Notes: generated from the sequence alone by a model not told the origin. Numbered from the stretch's first letter, positions 9,837-20,206 are shown. The stretch: 64,000 bases of DNA from Comamonas sp. (GCA_028690035.1 JAQVCA010000004.1:124001-188000), one strand, 5' to 3'. Made by a program: numbers and translations.

Positions 9837-10511
9837 CTAGCTCGGGATTCTTTCTAGGCAATAGCCCAGGCCCCGCACCGTAGCGATACGGATGGGGCCT
9901 TTTTCTATTTTCTTGCGCAGGCGGTGGATGTACACCTCGATGGCGTTGTTGCTCACCTCCTCGCCCCATTCGCACAGGCGCTCGACCAGCTGCGCCTTGC
10001 TCACCAGCCGCCCGGCGCGCTGCAGCAGCACCTCCAGCAGGCCCAGCTCGCGCGCAGACAGCTCCACCATCTTGCCGTCGATGGTCGCCACGCGCCCTGC
10101 CTGGTCGTACACCAGTGGGCCGTGCCGGATGGTGGCGCTGGTGGTGCCCATGCCCCGGCGGGTCAGGGCACGCACGCGCGCTTCCAGCTCCTGCAGGCTG
10201 AAGGGCTTGGCCATGTAATCGTCGGCCCCCAGATCCAGACCCTTGACGCGCTCTTCGACGGCGTCGGCAGCCGTCAGGATCAACACCGGCAGGCTGTCGT
10301 TGCGGCTGCGCAGGCGACGCAGCACCTCCAGGCCATGCACACGCGGCAGGCCCAGATCCAGGATCAGCAAATCAAAATGGTTGTTCATCAGCAAGGCCGT
10401 ATCGGCCTCAGCACCGTTGGTCACATGATCCACCACGGCCCCGGAATTTCTCAGGCTGCGCAGCAGGCCATCGGCCAGCACCTGATCGTCTTCTGCTATC
10501 AAAATACGCAT
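9837..10511 (-). CDS. OmpR-family response regulator (QseB/PmrA-like)
   Basis: MRILIAEDDQVLADGLLRSL, ILDLGLPRVHGLEVL, GADDYMAKPFSLQEL, winged-helix C-terminus. Confidence 0.93.
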   Translation of the reverse strand: MRILIAEDDQVLADGLLRSLRNSGAVVDHVTNGAEADTALLMNNHFDLLILDLGLPRVHGLEVLRRLRSRNDSLPVLILTAADAVEERVKGLDLGADDYMAKPFSLQELEARVRALTRRGMGTTSATIRHGPLVYDQAGRVATIDGKMVELSARELGLLEVLLQRAGRLVSKAQLVERLCEWGEEVSNNAIEVYIHRLRKKIEKGPIRIATVRGLGYCLERIPS

Positions 10512-10827
10512 GCGTTCGGTCTCCTCGTCACATTATTCTCGGGCTGGAGGCGGGCCATGCCTCTCTCCCGTATGCATGCCCAGTATGGGCCATCCCCTGG
10601 GCCTAGCAGCGACAAACCTACACCGGGCCGGGAATTTTCAACTGTATCGGGGTTCTGATTGGAGGTTTGCTTTTGCGCAAGTGCCTATCGTGGCGCTGGG
10701 CGCGGGCTCTACAATGCCCGGTTCTTTGCCCGGTGGTGCTGGCTTTGTGCTATAGCGCAGCGCCCCGGCACACCTTGGGCCGATCCCTGGTTTCTTTCCT
10801 CTTCTTTCTTTATTTGGAGTAACTCCC

Positions 10828-11157
10828 GTGCTGATTTCCCCTGCCTTTGCCCAAGCCGCTGCCCCTGCCGCAGGTGGTGATTTCATGAGCCAACTCAGCG
10901 GCATGCTGCCCCTGGTGCTGATGTTTGTGGCGCTGTACTTCATCATGATCCGCCCGCAAATGAAGCGCCAGAAAGAGCACCGCGCCATGGTGGAAGCGCT
11001 GGCCAAAGGTGATGAAGTGGCCACCGCCGGTGGCCTGCTGGGCCGCGTGGTCGATCTGGACGAACAATTCCTGTTTGTGGAAGTGGCCAGTGGCGTCAAG
11101 CTGCAGCTACAGCGCCAAGCCGTGACGCAGGTGCTGCCCAAAGGCAGCGTGAAGTAA
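10828..11157 (+). CDS. yajC: Preprotein translocase subunit YajC
   Basis: MLPLVLMFVALYFIMIRPQMKRQKEHRAMVEAL; upstream of secD; GTG start. Confidence 0.93.
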   Translation: MLISPAFAQAAAPAAGGDFMSQLSGMLPLVLMFVALYFIMIRPQMKRQKEHRAMVEALAKGDEVATAGGLLGRVVDLDEQFLFVEVASGVKLQLQRQAVTQVLPKGSVK

Positions 11158-11275
11158 ACGCGGCAAAGCCTAGCTGCGCTTTTCTGCCCACTCTACGCCA
11201 CCTCCCCAACCACGCTGCGCGGGCGCTGTCTTTGCCTGACAGCGCCCGCGCAGGCGTTTTGGAACCAACGCCATC

Positions 11276-13228
11276 ATGAACCGATACCCGCTGTGGAAGT
11301 ACGCCATCCTTGCGATAGCGCTGCTTATCGGGGTGATTTTCACCCTGCCCAATTTTTTTGGCGAGGCCCCTGCCGTGCAGGTTTCCTCGGCCAAAGCCAC
11401 CATCAAGGTCGATACCGGCACCCTGCAACAGGTGGAAGCCGCCTTGCAGGCTGCGGGCTTACAGCCCGACATCCTGGCGCTGGAGGGCAACTCTGTGCGC
11501 GCCCGCTTTGCCACGCCCGATGACCAGCTCAAGGCCAAAGACGCCATCCAAAGCGCCCTGGTGAGCGACCCGAACGATGCGCCCTACATCGTGGCGCTGA
11601 ACCTGGTGCCGCGCACGCCGACCTGGCTCTCGGCGCTGGGGGCCAAGCCCATGTACCTGGGGCTGGACCTGCGCGGTGGCGTGCATTTCATGCTGCAGGT
11701 GGACATGGCCGCCGCGCTGACGCAAAAAACCGACTCTCTGGCCGGCGACCTGCGCAGCCTGCTGCGCGACAAGGGCATCCGCCACGGCGGCATCCAGCGC
11801 GATGGCCAGAGCATCGACGTGCGCCTGCGCACCGAGGCCGACATCACCGCCACACGCAACCTGATCACCGACCAGCTGCCCGACCTGCAGACCGAGCTGC
11901 TGGGCAGCGGCTCCGACCAGCGCCTGCGCGCCAGCATCAAGCCCGAGGCGCTGCGCAAAGTGCAGGAGCAGGCGCTCAAGCAGAACATCACCACCTTGCA
12001 CAACCGCATCAACGAGCTGGGCGTGGCCGAGCCGGTGATCCAGCAGCAAGGCCTGGATCGCATCGTGGTGCAGCTGCCGGGCGTGCAGGACACGGCCAAG
12101 GCCAAAGACATCCTGGGCCGCACCGCCACGCTGGAGCTGCGCCTGGTCGATGAGTCCACCGAAGGCCGCGCCGCCGAGATGGGCACCGGCCCCGTGCCGT
12201 TTGGTGCCGAGCGCTACCTGGACCGCAATGGCCAACCGGTCATTGTGAAAAAGCAGGTCATCCTGACCGGTGAAAACCTCACCGATGCCCAGCCCGGCTT
12301 TGACAGCCAGACGCAAGAACCCACCGTGAACCTGGTGCTCGATGCCAAGGGCGCGCGCATCTTCAAAGACATCACGCGCGAGAACATCAACAAGCGCATG
12401 GCCATCATCTTGTTTGAAAAAGGCAAGGGCGAGGTGGTCACGGCACCCGTGATCCGTGGCGAGATCGGCGGTGGCCGCGTGCAGATTTCCGGGCGCATGA
12501 CCACCACGGAAGCCAACGACACCTCGCTGCTGCTGCGCGCCGGTTCGCTGGCCGCACCCATGGAAATCATCGAGGAATACACCATCGGCCCCAGCCTGGG
12601 CGCCGACAACATCCAGCGCGGCATCGACTCGGTGGTCTGGGGCATGGTGGCCATTGCCGCCTTCATGTGCGTGTACTACGCACTGTTTGGCGTGTTCTCC
12701 ACCATCGCGCTGGGCGTGAACGTGCTGCTCTTGATGGCGGTGCTGTCCATGCTGCAGGCCACCCTGACCCTGCCCGGCATTGCCGCCATGGCGCTGGCCA
12801 TTGGCGTGGCCATCGACTCCAACGTGCTCATCAACGAACGCATCCGCGAAGAGCTGCGCGCGGGCATGTCGCCCCAGCAGGCCATCCACGCCGGTTACGA
12901 CCGCGCGTGGGCCACGATTTTGGACTCCAACCTGACCACGCTGATCGTCGGCCTGGCGCTGCTGGCTTTTGGCTCGGGCGTGGTGCGCGGCTTTGCCGTG
13001 GTGCACTGCATCGGCATTGCCACCAGCATGTTCTCGGCGGTGTTCTTCTCGCGCGGCCTGGTCAACCTGTGGTACGGCGGCAAGAAAAAGCTCAAGAGCG
13101 TTTCCATCGGCCAGGTCTGGAAGCCCGCGCCGGATACGACGGATACGACAGATGCTGCCCCTACCGGCGCATCGCTGGCCTCGGTGGCCACGGCGCCGCT
13201 GCAGTCCCCGACGGTCGATAAACCCTAA
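11276..13228 (+). CDS. secD: Protein translocase subunit SecD
   Basis: MYLGLDLRGGVHFMLQVD, IQRGIDSVVWG, GVAIDSNVLINERIREELR. Confidence 0.97.
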   Translation: MNRYPLWKYAILAIALLIGVIFTLPNFFGEAPAVQVSSAKATIKVDTGTLQQVEAALQAAGLQPDILALEGNSVRARFATPDDQLKAKDAIQSALVSDPNDAPYIVALNLVPRTPTWLSALGAKPMYLGLDLRGGVHFMLQVDMAAALTQKTDSLAGDLRSLLRDKGIRHGGIQRDGQSIDVRLRTEADITATRNLITDQLPDLQTELLGSGSDQRLRASIKPEALRKVQEQALKQNITTLHNRINELGVAEPVIQQQGLDRIVVQLPGVQDTAKAKDILGRTATLELRLVDESTEGRAAEMGTGPVPFGAERYLDRNGQPVIVKKQVILTGENLTDAQPGFDSQTQEPTVNLVLDAKGARIFKDITRENINKRMAIILFEKGKGEVVTAPVIRGEIGGGRVQISGRMTTTEANDTSLLLRAGSLAAPMEIIEEYTIGPSLGADNIQRGIDSVVWGMVAIAAFMCVYYALFGVFSTIALGVNVLLLMAVLSMLQATLTLPGIAAMALAIGVAIDSNVLINERIREELRAGMSPQQAIHAGYDRAWATILDSNLTTLIVGLALLAFGSGVVRGFAVVHCIGIATSMFSAVFFSRGLVNLWYGGKKKLKSVSIGQVWKPAPDTTDTTDAAPTGASLASVATAPLQSPTVDKP

Positions 13229-13239
13229 AGGAGGATGAC

Positions 13240-14190
13240 ATGGAGTTTTTCCGCATCCGCAAAGACATTCCCTTCATGAAATACGCGTTGGTCTTCAACG
13301 TGATTTCGATTCTGACCTTCGTGCTGGCGGTGTTCTTCCTGGTCACGCGCGGTCTGCACCTGTCGGTGGAGTTCACCGGCGGCACCGTGATGGAAGTGAC
13401 CTACACCCAGGCGGCCGACCTGCCCAAGGTGCGCGACACCGTAGGCAGCCTGGGCTACCGCGACGTGGTGGTGCAAAACTTTGGCACCGCCCGCGATGTG
13501 ATGATCCGCCTGCCGGTGCAAAAAGGGGTCACCTCCGCACAGCAAAGCGAGCAGGTGCTCACTGCACTGCGCGCCCAGGATAGCGGGGTGGAGCTGCGCC
13601 GCACCGAATTCGTCGGCCCCCAGGTGGGCGAGGAGCTGATGACCAACGGCCTGCTGGCGCTGGGCGTGGTGATGCTGGGCATCATCATCTACCTGGCGTT
13701 TCGCTTTGAATGGAAGTTTGGCGTGTCCGCCGCGTTCGCCAACTTCCACGACGTGGTCATCATCCTGGGCTTTTTTGCCTTCTTCCAGTGGGAGTTCTCG
13801 CTGGCCGTGCTCGCGGGGGTATTGGCCGTGCTGGGCTACTCGGTGAACGAATCGGTGGTGGTGTTCGACCGCATCCGCGAAAAATTCCGCAAGACGCGCA
13901 ACATCAGCACCCCGGCCGTGATCGACCACGCCATCACCTCCACCATGAGCCGCACCATCATCACCCACGCCTCGACCGAAGCGGTGGTGCTGGCCATGCT
14001 CTTCTTCGGTGGCCCCAGCCTGCACTACTTTGCGCTGGCGCTGACGATTGGCATCGTGTTCGGGATTTACTCGTCCATCTTTGTCGGCTCGGCACTGGTC
14101 ATGTGGCTGGGTGTCAAGCGCGAGGATTTGGTCAAGGTCAAGAAAGAAAACCACGATCCCAACGACCCCAACGCAGGGGCCGTGGTGTAA
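13240..14190 (+). CDS. secF: Protein translocase subunit SecF
   Basis: LSVEFTGGTVMEV, GYSVNESVVVFDRIREKFR. Confidence 0.97.
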   Translation: MEFFRIRKDIPFMKYALVFNVISILTFVLAVFFLVTRGLHLSVEFTGGTVMEVTYTQAADLPKVRDTVGSLGYRDVVVQNFGTARDVMIRLPVQKGVTSAQQSEQVLTALRAQDSGVELRRTEFVGPQVGEELMTNGLLALGVVMLGIIIYLAFRFEWKFGVSAAFANFHDVVIILGFFAFFQWEFSLAVLAGVLAVLGYSVNESVVVFDRIREKFRKTRNISTPAVIDHAITSTMSRTIITHASTEAVVLAMLFFGGPSLHYFALALTIGIVFGIYSSIFVGSALVMWLGVKREDLVKVKKENHDPNDPNAGAVV

Positions 14191-14217
14191 CCCCTGCGGC
14201 ACAGCGCTTCAAAACCA

Positions 14218-14244
14218 AAGGACGCCCTGGGGCGTCCTTTTTTT
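14218..14244 (+). terminator. Rho-independent terminator after secF
   Basis: GGACGCCctgGGGCGTCC followed by TTTTTTT, directly abutting repeat copy B. Confidence 0.8.
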
Positions 14245-14324
14245 ATAGCTGTTAGCGCTGGATGGATAGGCTTTTCAAAAATAAAACAATCTAAAAATCT
14301 TACCTATCCAGCGTAACCAGCTAT
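14245..14324. repeat. 80-bp palindromic repeat copy B
   Basis: ATAGCTGTTAGCGCTGGATGGATAGG...CCTATCCAGCGTAACCAGCTAT; arms are imperfect inverted repeats. Confidence 0.8.
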
Positions 14325-14357
14325 GAATATAAAAGCAAGCATCGCCAGCGCCAGCCG

Positions 14358-15680
14358 TCAATCCACCGCCGGTTGCGACTCGGGTGCGGGCTCGGGCAGC
14401 TTGCGCGCCTGCACCTTGTCGATGATCTTGCCGTCCATGTCCACCACCTCAAACTCCCAGCCCTGCCAAACGACCTTGTCGGTTTCGGTGGGCACGCGCC
14501 CGGTGAGCAGCATGACCATACCGCTCAAGGTCTGGTAGCGGCCTTTGTCCTCTTCGGGCAGGGTTTTGAGCTCCAGCCGGTCTTTGAGCTCGAACACGGG
14601 GATATGGCCATCGAGCAGCCAGCTGCCGTCGCTGCGCTGCACGGCCCAGACGTCGCTGGGGTCGTCGCTGACAAATTCACCCGTGATGGCCTCCACCAAA
14701 TCCAGTAGCGCCACCACGCCCAGCACCTCGCCGTATTCGTCGATGACAAACGCCAGGCGTGCGCCGTGCTGTTTGAAGTTTTCCAGCAGCTCCAGGCCGG
14801 TGATGGTTTCGGGGATGTAAATGGGTTTGTCCAGCAACGGATGCTCGGCATGCAACTGGTCGTGGCCATGCTGGTTCAGGTGCAGCAGCCACTGGCGCGC
14901 GTTGAGCACGCCAACGATTTTTTCCAGGCTGCCATCGATGACCGGAAAGCGCGCGTGGTCGTGCGCGGCGATGGTGGCCAGCTGCTGCGCGGGGCTGTCG
15001 TGGATGTCCAGGCACACCACGTCCATGCGCGGCACCATGAGCGAGGAGATTTGCCGGTCGTCCAGCCGAAACAGGTTGCGCACCATGCGGTGCTCTTGCA
15101 CTTCGATCGCACCGGAGTGGGTGCCCTCGGCCAACACGGCGTGGATTTCGTCTTCAGTCACGGCTTGGCCCACATGGTCGCGCACCCCCAGCAGGCGCAG
15201 CAGCAGCTGGGTGGCCACAGAGAGCAGGAACACAAACGGGCGCGTCAGCTGCGCCAGCCAGTGCACCGGGCGCGCCACCAGACGGGCAATGGCCTCGGGG
15301 TGGGTCTGGCCCAGGCGCTTGGGCACCAGCTCGCCCACCACGATCGACACGTAGGTGATGCCCACCACCACCAGCGCCGTGGCCAGCGCCCCCGCCGAAG
15401 CCGGTGCCAGCCCCCATTGCTGCAGCCACTGCGCCAGGGGCCGGGCCAGGGCCGCCTCGCCAAACACGCCATTGAGCACGCCGATGGTGGTGATGCCGAT
15501 CTGGATGGCAGACAAAAAGCGCGTCGGGTCTTCGCCCAGCTTGAGCGCGGCCTGCGCGGCGCTGTCGCCCTCATCGATCCACTTTTGCAGACGGGCCTTG
15601 CGCGCTGTGACCAGAGCGATCTCGGCCATGGCAAACAGGCCGTTGAGCACAATCAGGGCCAATAGGATCAACACTTGCAT
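14358..15680 (-). CDS. HlyC/CorC (CNNM/CBS) family transporter
   Basis: Hydrophobic N-terminus, MVPRMDVVCLD, CBS pair, AFVIDEYGEVLGVVALLDLVEAITGE, CorC_HlyC tail. Confidence 0.92.
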   Translation of the reverse strand: MQVLILLALIVLNGLFAMAEIALVTARKARLQKWIDEGDSAAQAALKLGEDPTRFLSAIQIGITTIGVLNGVFGEAALARPLAQWLQQWGLAPASAGALATALVVVGITYVSIVVGELVPKRLGQTHPEAIARLVARPVHWLAQLTRPFVFLLSVATQLLLRLLGVRDHVGQAVTEDEIHAVLAEGTHSGAIEVQEHRMVRNLFRLDDRQISSLMVPRMDVVCLDIHDSPAQQLATIAAHDHARFPVIDGSLEKIVGVLNARQWLLHLNQHGHDQLHAEHPLLDKPIYIPETITGLELLENFKQHGARLAFVIDEYGEVLGVVALLDLVEAITGEFVSDDPSDVWAVQRSDGSWLLDGHIPVFELKDRLELKTLPEEDKGRYQTLSGMVMLLTGRVPTETDKVVWQGWEFEVVDMDGKIIDKVQARKLPEPAPESQPAVD

Positions 15681-15732
15681 GGTGGCGTGTCCTTGGTGCG
15701 TCGGTCGGTGTGAAGTTCAGCGCTGCGGCACA

Positions 15733-16569
15733 TCAATGTATCCAGCCGGCGTACAGGCCCAGCAAGATCAGCAGGCCCAGCGCAATGCGGTACACGACAA
15801 ACACGCCAAACCCGCGCGTGGAGATCAGGCGCATGAACCAGACGATGACGGCGTACCCCACCGCAAAGGCCACCGCGGTGGCGGCCAGTGTCATGCCCCA
15901 TTGCGCGCCGGTCATGGGCTCGCGCTTGAAAAGCAACATGTAAAAGCCCGACATCATGACCGCCGGAATGGCCAGCAAAAATGAAAAGCGCGCCGCCGCA
16001 TCGCGCGTCAGCCCCAGCAGCAGCCCCACGGTGATGGTGCCGCCCGAGCGCGACACCCCCGGCACCAGGGCCATGGCCTGGGCCAGGCCCAGCAAGATGC
16101 CGTCTTTAACGGTGAGCTGGGCAATGCTGCGCGCCTGGTGGCCGCGTTTTTCGGCCCAGCCCAGCAGCATGCCAAACACAATGAGCATCAGTGCCGTTAG
16201 CGTCAGGGTGCGAAAGGTGGTCTCAATCGCATCGCGCAGCAGCAGCCCCAGCACGCAGATGGGCAAGGTGCCCAGAATCACCAGCCAAGCCACCTTGGCA
16301 TCGACGTCCAGCGCTTGGCGCCCCAAAGTCGGCAGGCTGCGCCACCAAGCCAGCAACATGCGCCCCACATCACGACGGAAGTAGATCAACACCGCCAGCT
16401 CGGTGCCCAGCTGGGTGATGGCGGTGAACGCGGCCCCGGGGTCGGCACCGCCCGGGAGCAAGGGCCCCAGGATGCGCAGGTGGGCGCTGGAAGAAATGGG
16501 CAGAAATTCGGTCAGGCCTTGCACCAGACCCAGGATGAGGGCATCCAACCAACCAAAAGTGGCATGCAT
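15733..16569 (-). CDS. uppP: Undecaprenyl-diphosphatase (BacA/UppP)
   Basis: [19 protein letters not shown] and [17 protein letters not shown]. Confidence 0.95.
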   Translation of the reverse strand: MHATFGWLDALILGLVQGLTEFLPISSSAHLRILGPLLPGGADPGAAFTAITQLGTELAVLIYFRRDVGRMLLAWWRSLPTLGRQALDVDAKVAWLVILGTLPICVLGLLLRDAIETTFRTLTLTALMLIVFGMLLGWAEKRGHQARSIAQLTVKDGILLGLAQAMALVPGVSRSGGTITVGLLLGLTRDAAARFSFLLAIPAVMMSGFYMLLFKREPMTGAQWGMTLAATAVAFAVGYAVIVWFMRLISTRGFGVFVVYRIALGLLILLGLYAGWIH

Positions 16570-17180
16570 ACAAACAAACGTTCCGCAGAGCGATCCGATC
16601 AAAGAAGAGGGGGCAAGTGTAACGAGCAGGCCCAAGGGCACTGGCCCGTGCCGTGGGTGGCGCTCACCCCTGCGCACCTACTGCGTCCAGTTGCACTCAG
16701 CTGTACCTGAAAAATAACAAATGCAAAAATTTTTACAACCATGGTGCATTCAGCACGCAAATACATAATAAAAAGTACACACAACATACCATCTGTAGCA
16801 TTTTTAGATTCGATACCAGCGCTACCCAGAGCACCGTCCTCCCCGCTATACACAGGCAGTGGATAGTTTTACGCACAGCAATGTGCCTCCCATATCCAAG
16901 GGTGGGGTTGCAAGCAATTTTTCAGTTCACAGCATCGGGGTTGAAAAGAAATTTCCACATTTTTTGCGCAACGCTGCACACCAATACGGGGCTTCTGCAG
17001 CCACCCACCATTTGCCATTGCGCATGAACTATCCACTGTTTTATCAACAGTGCGAAAATTCCCGCTTTGGTGCCAGATGCAGCATCTGTAGAAAAACAGA
17101 TGGCACATGCACTATTTTTTCTGTTCAAAATTTTATAAATCGGCCCCATTACCGGGTGACCGGGCGTTTTTCCTGCTTTC

Positions 17181-19334
17181 ATGACCTCCAAAAAATGGGC
17201 CGAAACGGCCCTTGCGGCGTTCGATGCCACCGTCAGCGCCACCCCGGGGCTGCGCACCCGCCCCGGCCAGCGCGCCATGGCCACCCTGGTCGCAGACACC
17301 CTGGCCGCTGCCGAGCTGGGTAAAACCGAAGAAGGCCAAGCGGTGCCCGCCCCTGCCGTGGCGGTCATCCAAGCTGGTACGGGCGTGGGCAAATCCTTGG
17401 CCTACAGCGCCCCGGCCATTGCCCTGGCGTTGGAACGTGGCACGCGGGTGCTGATTTCCACCGCCACCGTGGCGCTGCAGGAACAGCTGGTACACAAAGA
17501 CCTGCCCGCGCTGGCGGCGCAGCTGCCCACGCCGTTTCGCTACGCCCTGGCCAAGGGACGGGGGCGCTTTGTTTGCAAGCTCAAGCTGGAGCGTCTGGCC
17601 AGTAGCCACGCCCAGGAAGACATCGACGATTTGCTCGGCGACCTGGCCCCGGTACCTGCGCCCATCTCGACGGCGCAGCAGCAGGTGCGCCTCAAGCTCT
17701 ACACCAGCATGGCCGACGCGCTGGCGCGCAGCGTCTGGGATGGCGACCGCGACAGCCTGGAAACACCGCCCGAGTCCGAGGTCTGGGGCCCCATCGCCGC
17801 CGAAGGCAGCTCCTGCACCGGGCGCCACTGCCCAGCCTTTGGCAGCTGCAGTTACTTTGAGCGCCGCAAAGAGCTGGTCGCCGCCCAGGTGATTGTGGTG
17901 AACCACGATTTGCTGCTGTCCTCGCTGGGTGCGCGCTTGCTGCCCGAGCTGCACAGCAGCCTGCTCATCCTGGACGAGGCACACCACCTGCCGGCCACGG
18001 CGCTGTCTCAGTTTGCCTGCGGCATGGATTTGTCGCGCCTGCAGTGGCTGGACAAACTGGCCAGCCGGGCGCTGCGCATCGGGCAATTGCTGGAGGTGGC
18101 CGAGATCGCCGACATCCCCACGCACACCGGCGGCCTGCGCCAGCACCTGGGCCAGCTGGCCCAAGCCGTCACGCAGGAATATGGCGCCGCGCTGCAGGCT
18201 CCGGCCAGCCGCTTTGCCCCGGCGCGGGCACGCGTGCCAGGCGGCGTCCTGCCCGAGACCCTGCTGCCCCCCTTGGCCGCCGTCGCCAAGCATGCCAGCG
18301 GCCTGCTGGAGGCCTTGCGGGCGATTGCCAAGGCTCTGCGCACGGCCATCAAGGAGCAACCCGACGACGCGCAGCAGCTGGCGCAGCTCTACGCCCAGCT
18401 GGGCAGCCTGGCCCCGCGCCTGGAAGCGGTGTACGCCACCACCGAGCTGCTGCAGTACCAACCCAGCACCCCAGGTGCAGCGCCCGCTGCCAAATGGTTC
18501 ACCCAGGAAATGGATGGCGAATTCATTGCTCTGAGCGCACATGCCAGTCCGCTGTTGCCCGGCAGCACCTTGCGTCAGCAGCTGTGGAGCCAAGTGCGTG
18601 GCGCGGTGCTGACCTCAGCCACCTTGACCAGTGGTGGCGGTTTTGATTTTTTTCTGCGTGAAGTGGGTCTGGCCGATCTGCCCCAGGTACAGACCCTGGA
18701 GGTGGAAAGCCCTTTTCGCTACGCCGAGCAAGGCCGCCTGATCGCGCACCACACCCGGGCCGATCCACGCGAAGCCGCCGCCTTCACGCAAGAGATGGTG
18801 CACGCGCTGCTGCACGACCTGGCCCAGGTGCAGACCGGAGCGCTGGTGCTGTTCACCTCGCGCGAGCAAATGCGCCAAGCGGTCGATGCCCTGCCCAGCC
18901 ACCTGCACAGCCAAGTGCTGGTGCAAAACACCCTGCCACGCGCCAGCCTGCTGGCGACGCACCGCGAGCGCGTGCAGGCCGGGCAGGTGTCGATCATTTT
19001 TGGCATGCAGTCTTTTGGCGAAGGACTGGATCTGCCCGGGGACCTGTGCGCCAGCCTGTTCATCACCAAACTGCCTTTTGCGCCCCCCGACGACCCGGTG
19101 GGCGAAGCCCGTGCCGACTGGCTGCGCAGCAGCGGGCGCAATCCCTTCAATGACCTGGTGGTACCCGCCACCGCCATCCGTCTGGCGCAGTGGATGGGCA
19201 GAGCCATCCGCACCGAACACGACCATGCGCAGGTCGTGTGTTACGACCGGCGTTTGCTGCAAACCAGCTATGGCCAGCAGTTGTGCAAAAGTCTGCCACC
19301 CTTTGCCATCGAAAAACGTTTTTCATCCTCTTGA
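17181..19334 (+). CDS. dinG: ATP-dependent DNA helicase DinG
   Basis: IQAGTGVGKSLAYSAPAI Walker A; LLILDEAHHLP; Fe-S Cys region; FGMQSFGEGLDLPGD; QWMGRAIRTEHD. Confidence 0.93.
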   Translation: MTSKKWAETALAAFDATVSATPGLRTRPGQRAMATLVADTLAAAELGKTEEGQAVPAPAVAVIQAGTGVGKSLAYSAPAIALALERGTRVLISTATVALQEQLVHKDLPALAAQLPTPFRYALAKGRGRFVCKLKLERLASSHAQEDIDDLLGDLAPVPAPISTAQQQVRLKLYTSMADALARSVWDGDRDSLETPPESEVWGPIAAEGSSCTGRHCPAFGSCSYFERRKELVAAQVIVVNHDLLLSSLGARLLPELHSSLLILDEAHHLPATALSQFACGMDLSRLQWLDKLASRALRIGQLLEVAEIADIPTHTGGLRQHLGQLAQAVTQEYGAALQAPASRFAPARARVPGGVLPETLLPPLAAVAKHASGLLEALRAIAKALRTAIKEQPDDAQQLAQLYAQLGSLAPRLEAVYATTELLQYQPSTPGAAPAAKWFTQEMDGEFIALSAHASPLLPGSTLRQQLWSQVRGAVLTSATLTSGGGFDFFLREVGLADLPQVQTLEVESPFRYAEQGRLIAHHTRADPREAAAFTQEMVHALLHDLAQVQTGALVLFTSREQMRQAVDALPSHLHSQVLVQNTLPRASLLATHRERVQAGQVSIIFGMQSFGEGLDLPGDLCASLFITKLPFAPPDDPVGEARADWLRSSGRNPFNDLVVPATAIRLAQWMGRAIRTEHDHAQVVCYDRRLLQTSYGQQLCKSLPPFAIEKRFSSS

Positions 19335-20170
19335 GGGCTGCATGCCAGCCCTGCTACTGCATGGGCTAAAAACTCCTAAATAAATAGCTGTAAGCGCAGC
19401 ACTGTCGTGCGTTTTTTCTATTTTTTTATGAAAAATCTATCCCTGTTTTTACGCCGCTGGGTGTCTGGGGTTGTTCTTTGTCAGCACTGTGGTTTTTTGT
19501 TTAAAGTTTTTATAAAAAATAGTAGTGGTTAGTAAACGTGGCATTTCGCTGTGGATAAGAATTTTTCATGTGCAAAGTCAAAGGTTTGACACATGAAAAA
19601 GCTTGTGGGCAGCAGGCCGAACAACCAAAAACATGGATGGGCACAAGTTGGCGCCATCCATTTTTTTTGTGGATAAGTGGTTTTTTTGTTGCCGGTTGGA
19701 CACAGGCGGTTGAGCGGTTTTTTGGGGAAATTTGCTAAACAAGTTTTTGTTTTTGCATCACTTTTTTGAAAAAATGATGCTGTGCATAACTTTTCTTCTG
19801 GGCTTTTTAGCGTGTACCGCGCACATGCACACATCGCGCCTTACGGATCAAACATCATTTTGGAAACGTTCACCACCATGGCCACTTGTTCTTTAACTTT
19901 GTCTTTTTAAATAGTAGTAATAGTAAGCCTACCGCTGTGTTGTGGATAATTGAAAATTTGTTTTCAAAACAATAACTTAAACATGAATTACTGTTGTGGG
20001 ACAAACTATGCACAGTGGCAAGTGCATTGGGGGTAACTTTCTGAAATACCCACGCCCTGTGGATAAAAGAATTTTTTGATTTGTTTTTTCCACAAAGTTA
20101 TCTACAGCGCTGGACCGGTGCTGGCGGGCGTGTGCACCGATCGCAGACATAAAAAAACAGACCCGAAGGT
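19335..20170. other. oriC: Candidate chromosomal replication origin (oriC-like) region
   Basis: AT-rich intergenic; exact DnaA boxes (TGTGGATAA/TGTGCATAA) at 19550-19558, 19668-19676, 19781-19789, 19941-19949, 20058-20066; near-matches at 20006-20014 and 20098-20106; TAG-repeat tracts at 19520-19536 and 19912-19926, each 13-14 bp from a box. Confidence 0.75.
19384..19400 (+). repeat. Palindromic repeat family copy C, left-end fragment
   Basis: ATAGCTGTAAGCGC identical 14-mer to the left end of copy E (28328). Confidence 0.6.
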
Positions 20171-20175
20171 CTGTT
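20152..20175 (-). terminator. Terminator of the Spy/CpxP-like gene
   Basis: Minus strand ACAGACC-TTCG-GGTCTGT followed by TTTTTT. Confidence 0.8.
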
Positions 20176-20206
20176 GTTTGGTGGGGAAACTCTGCGAATC
20201 GGAAGT

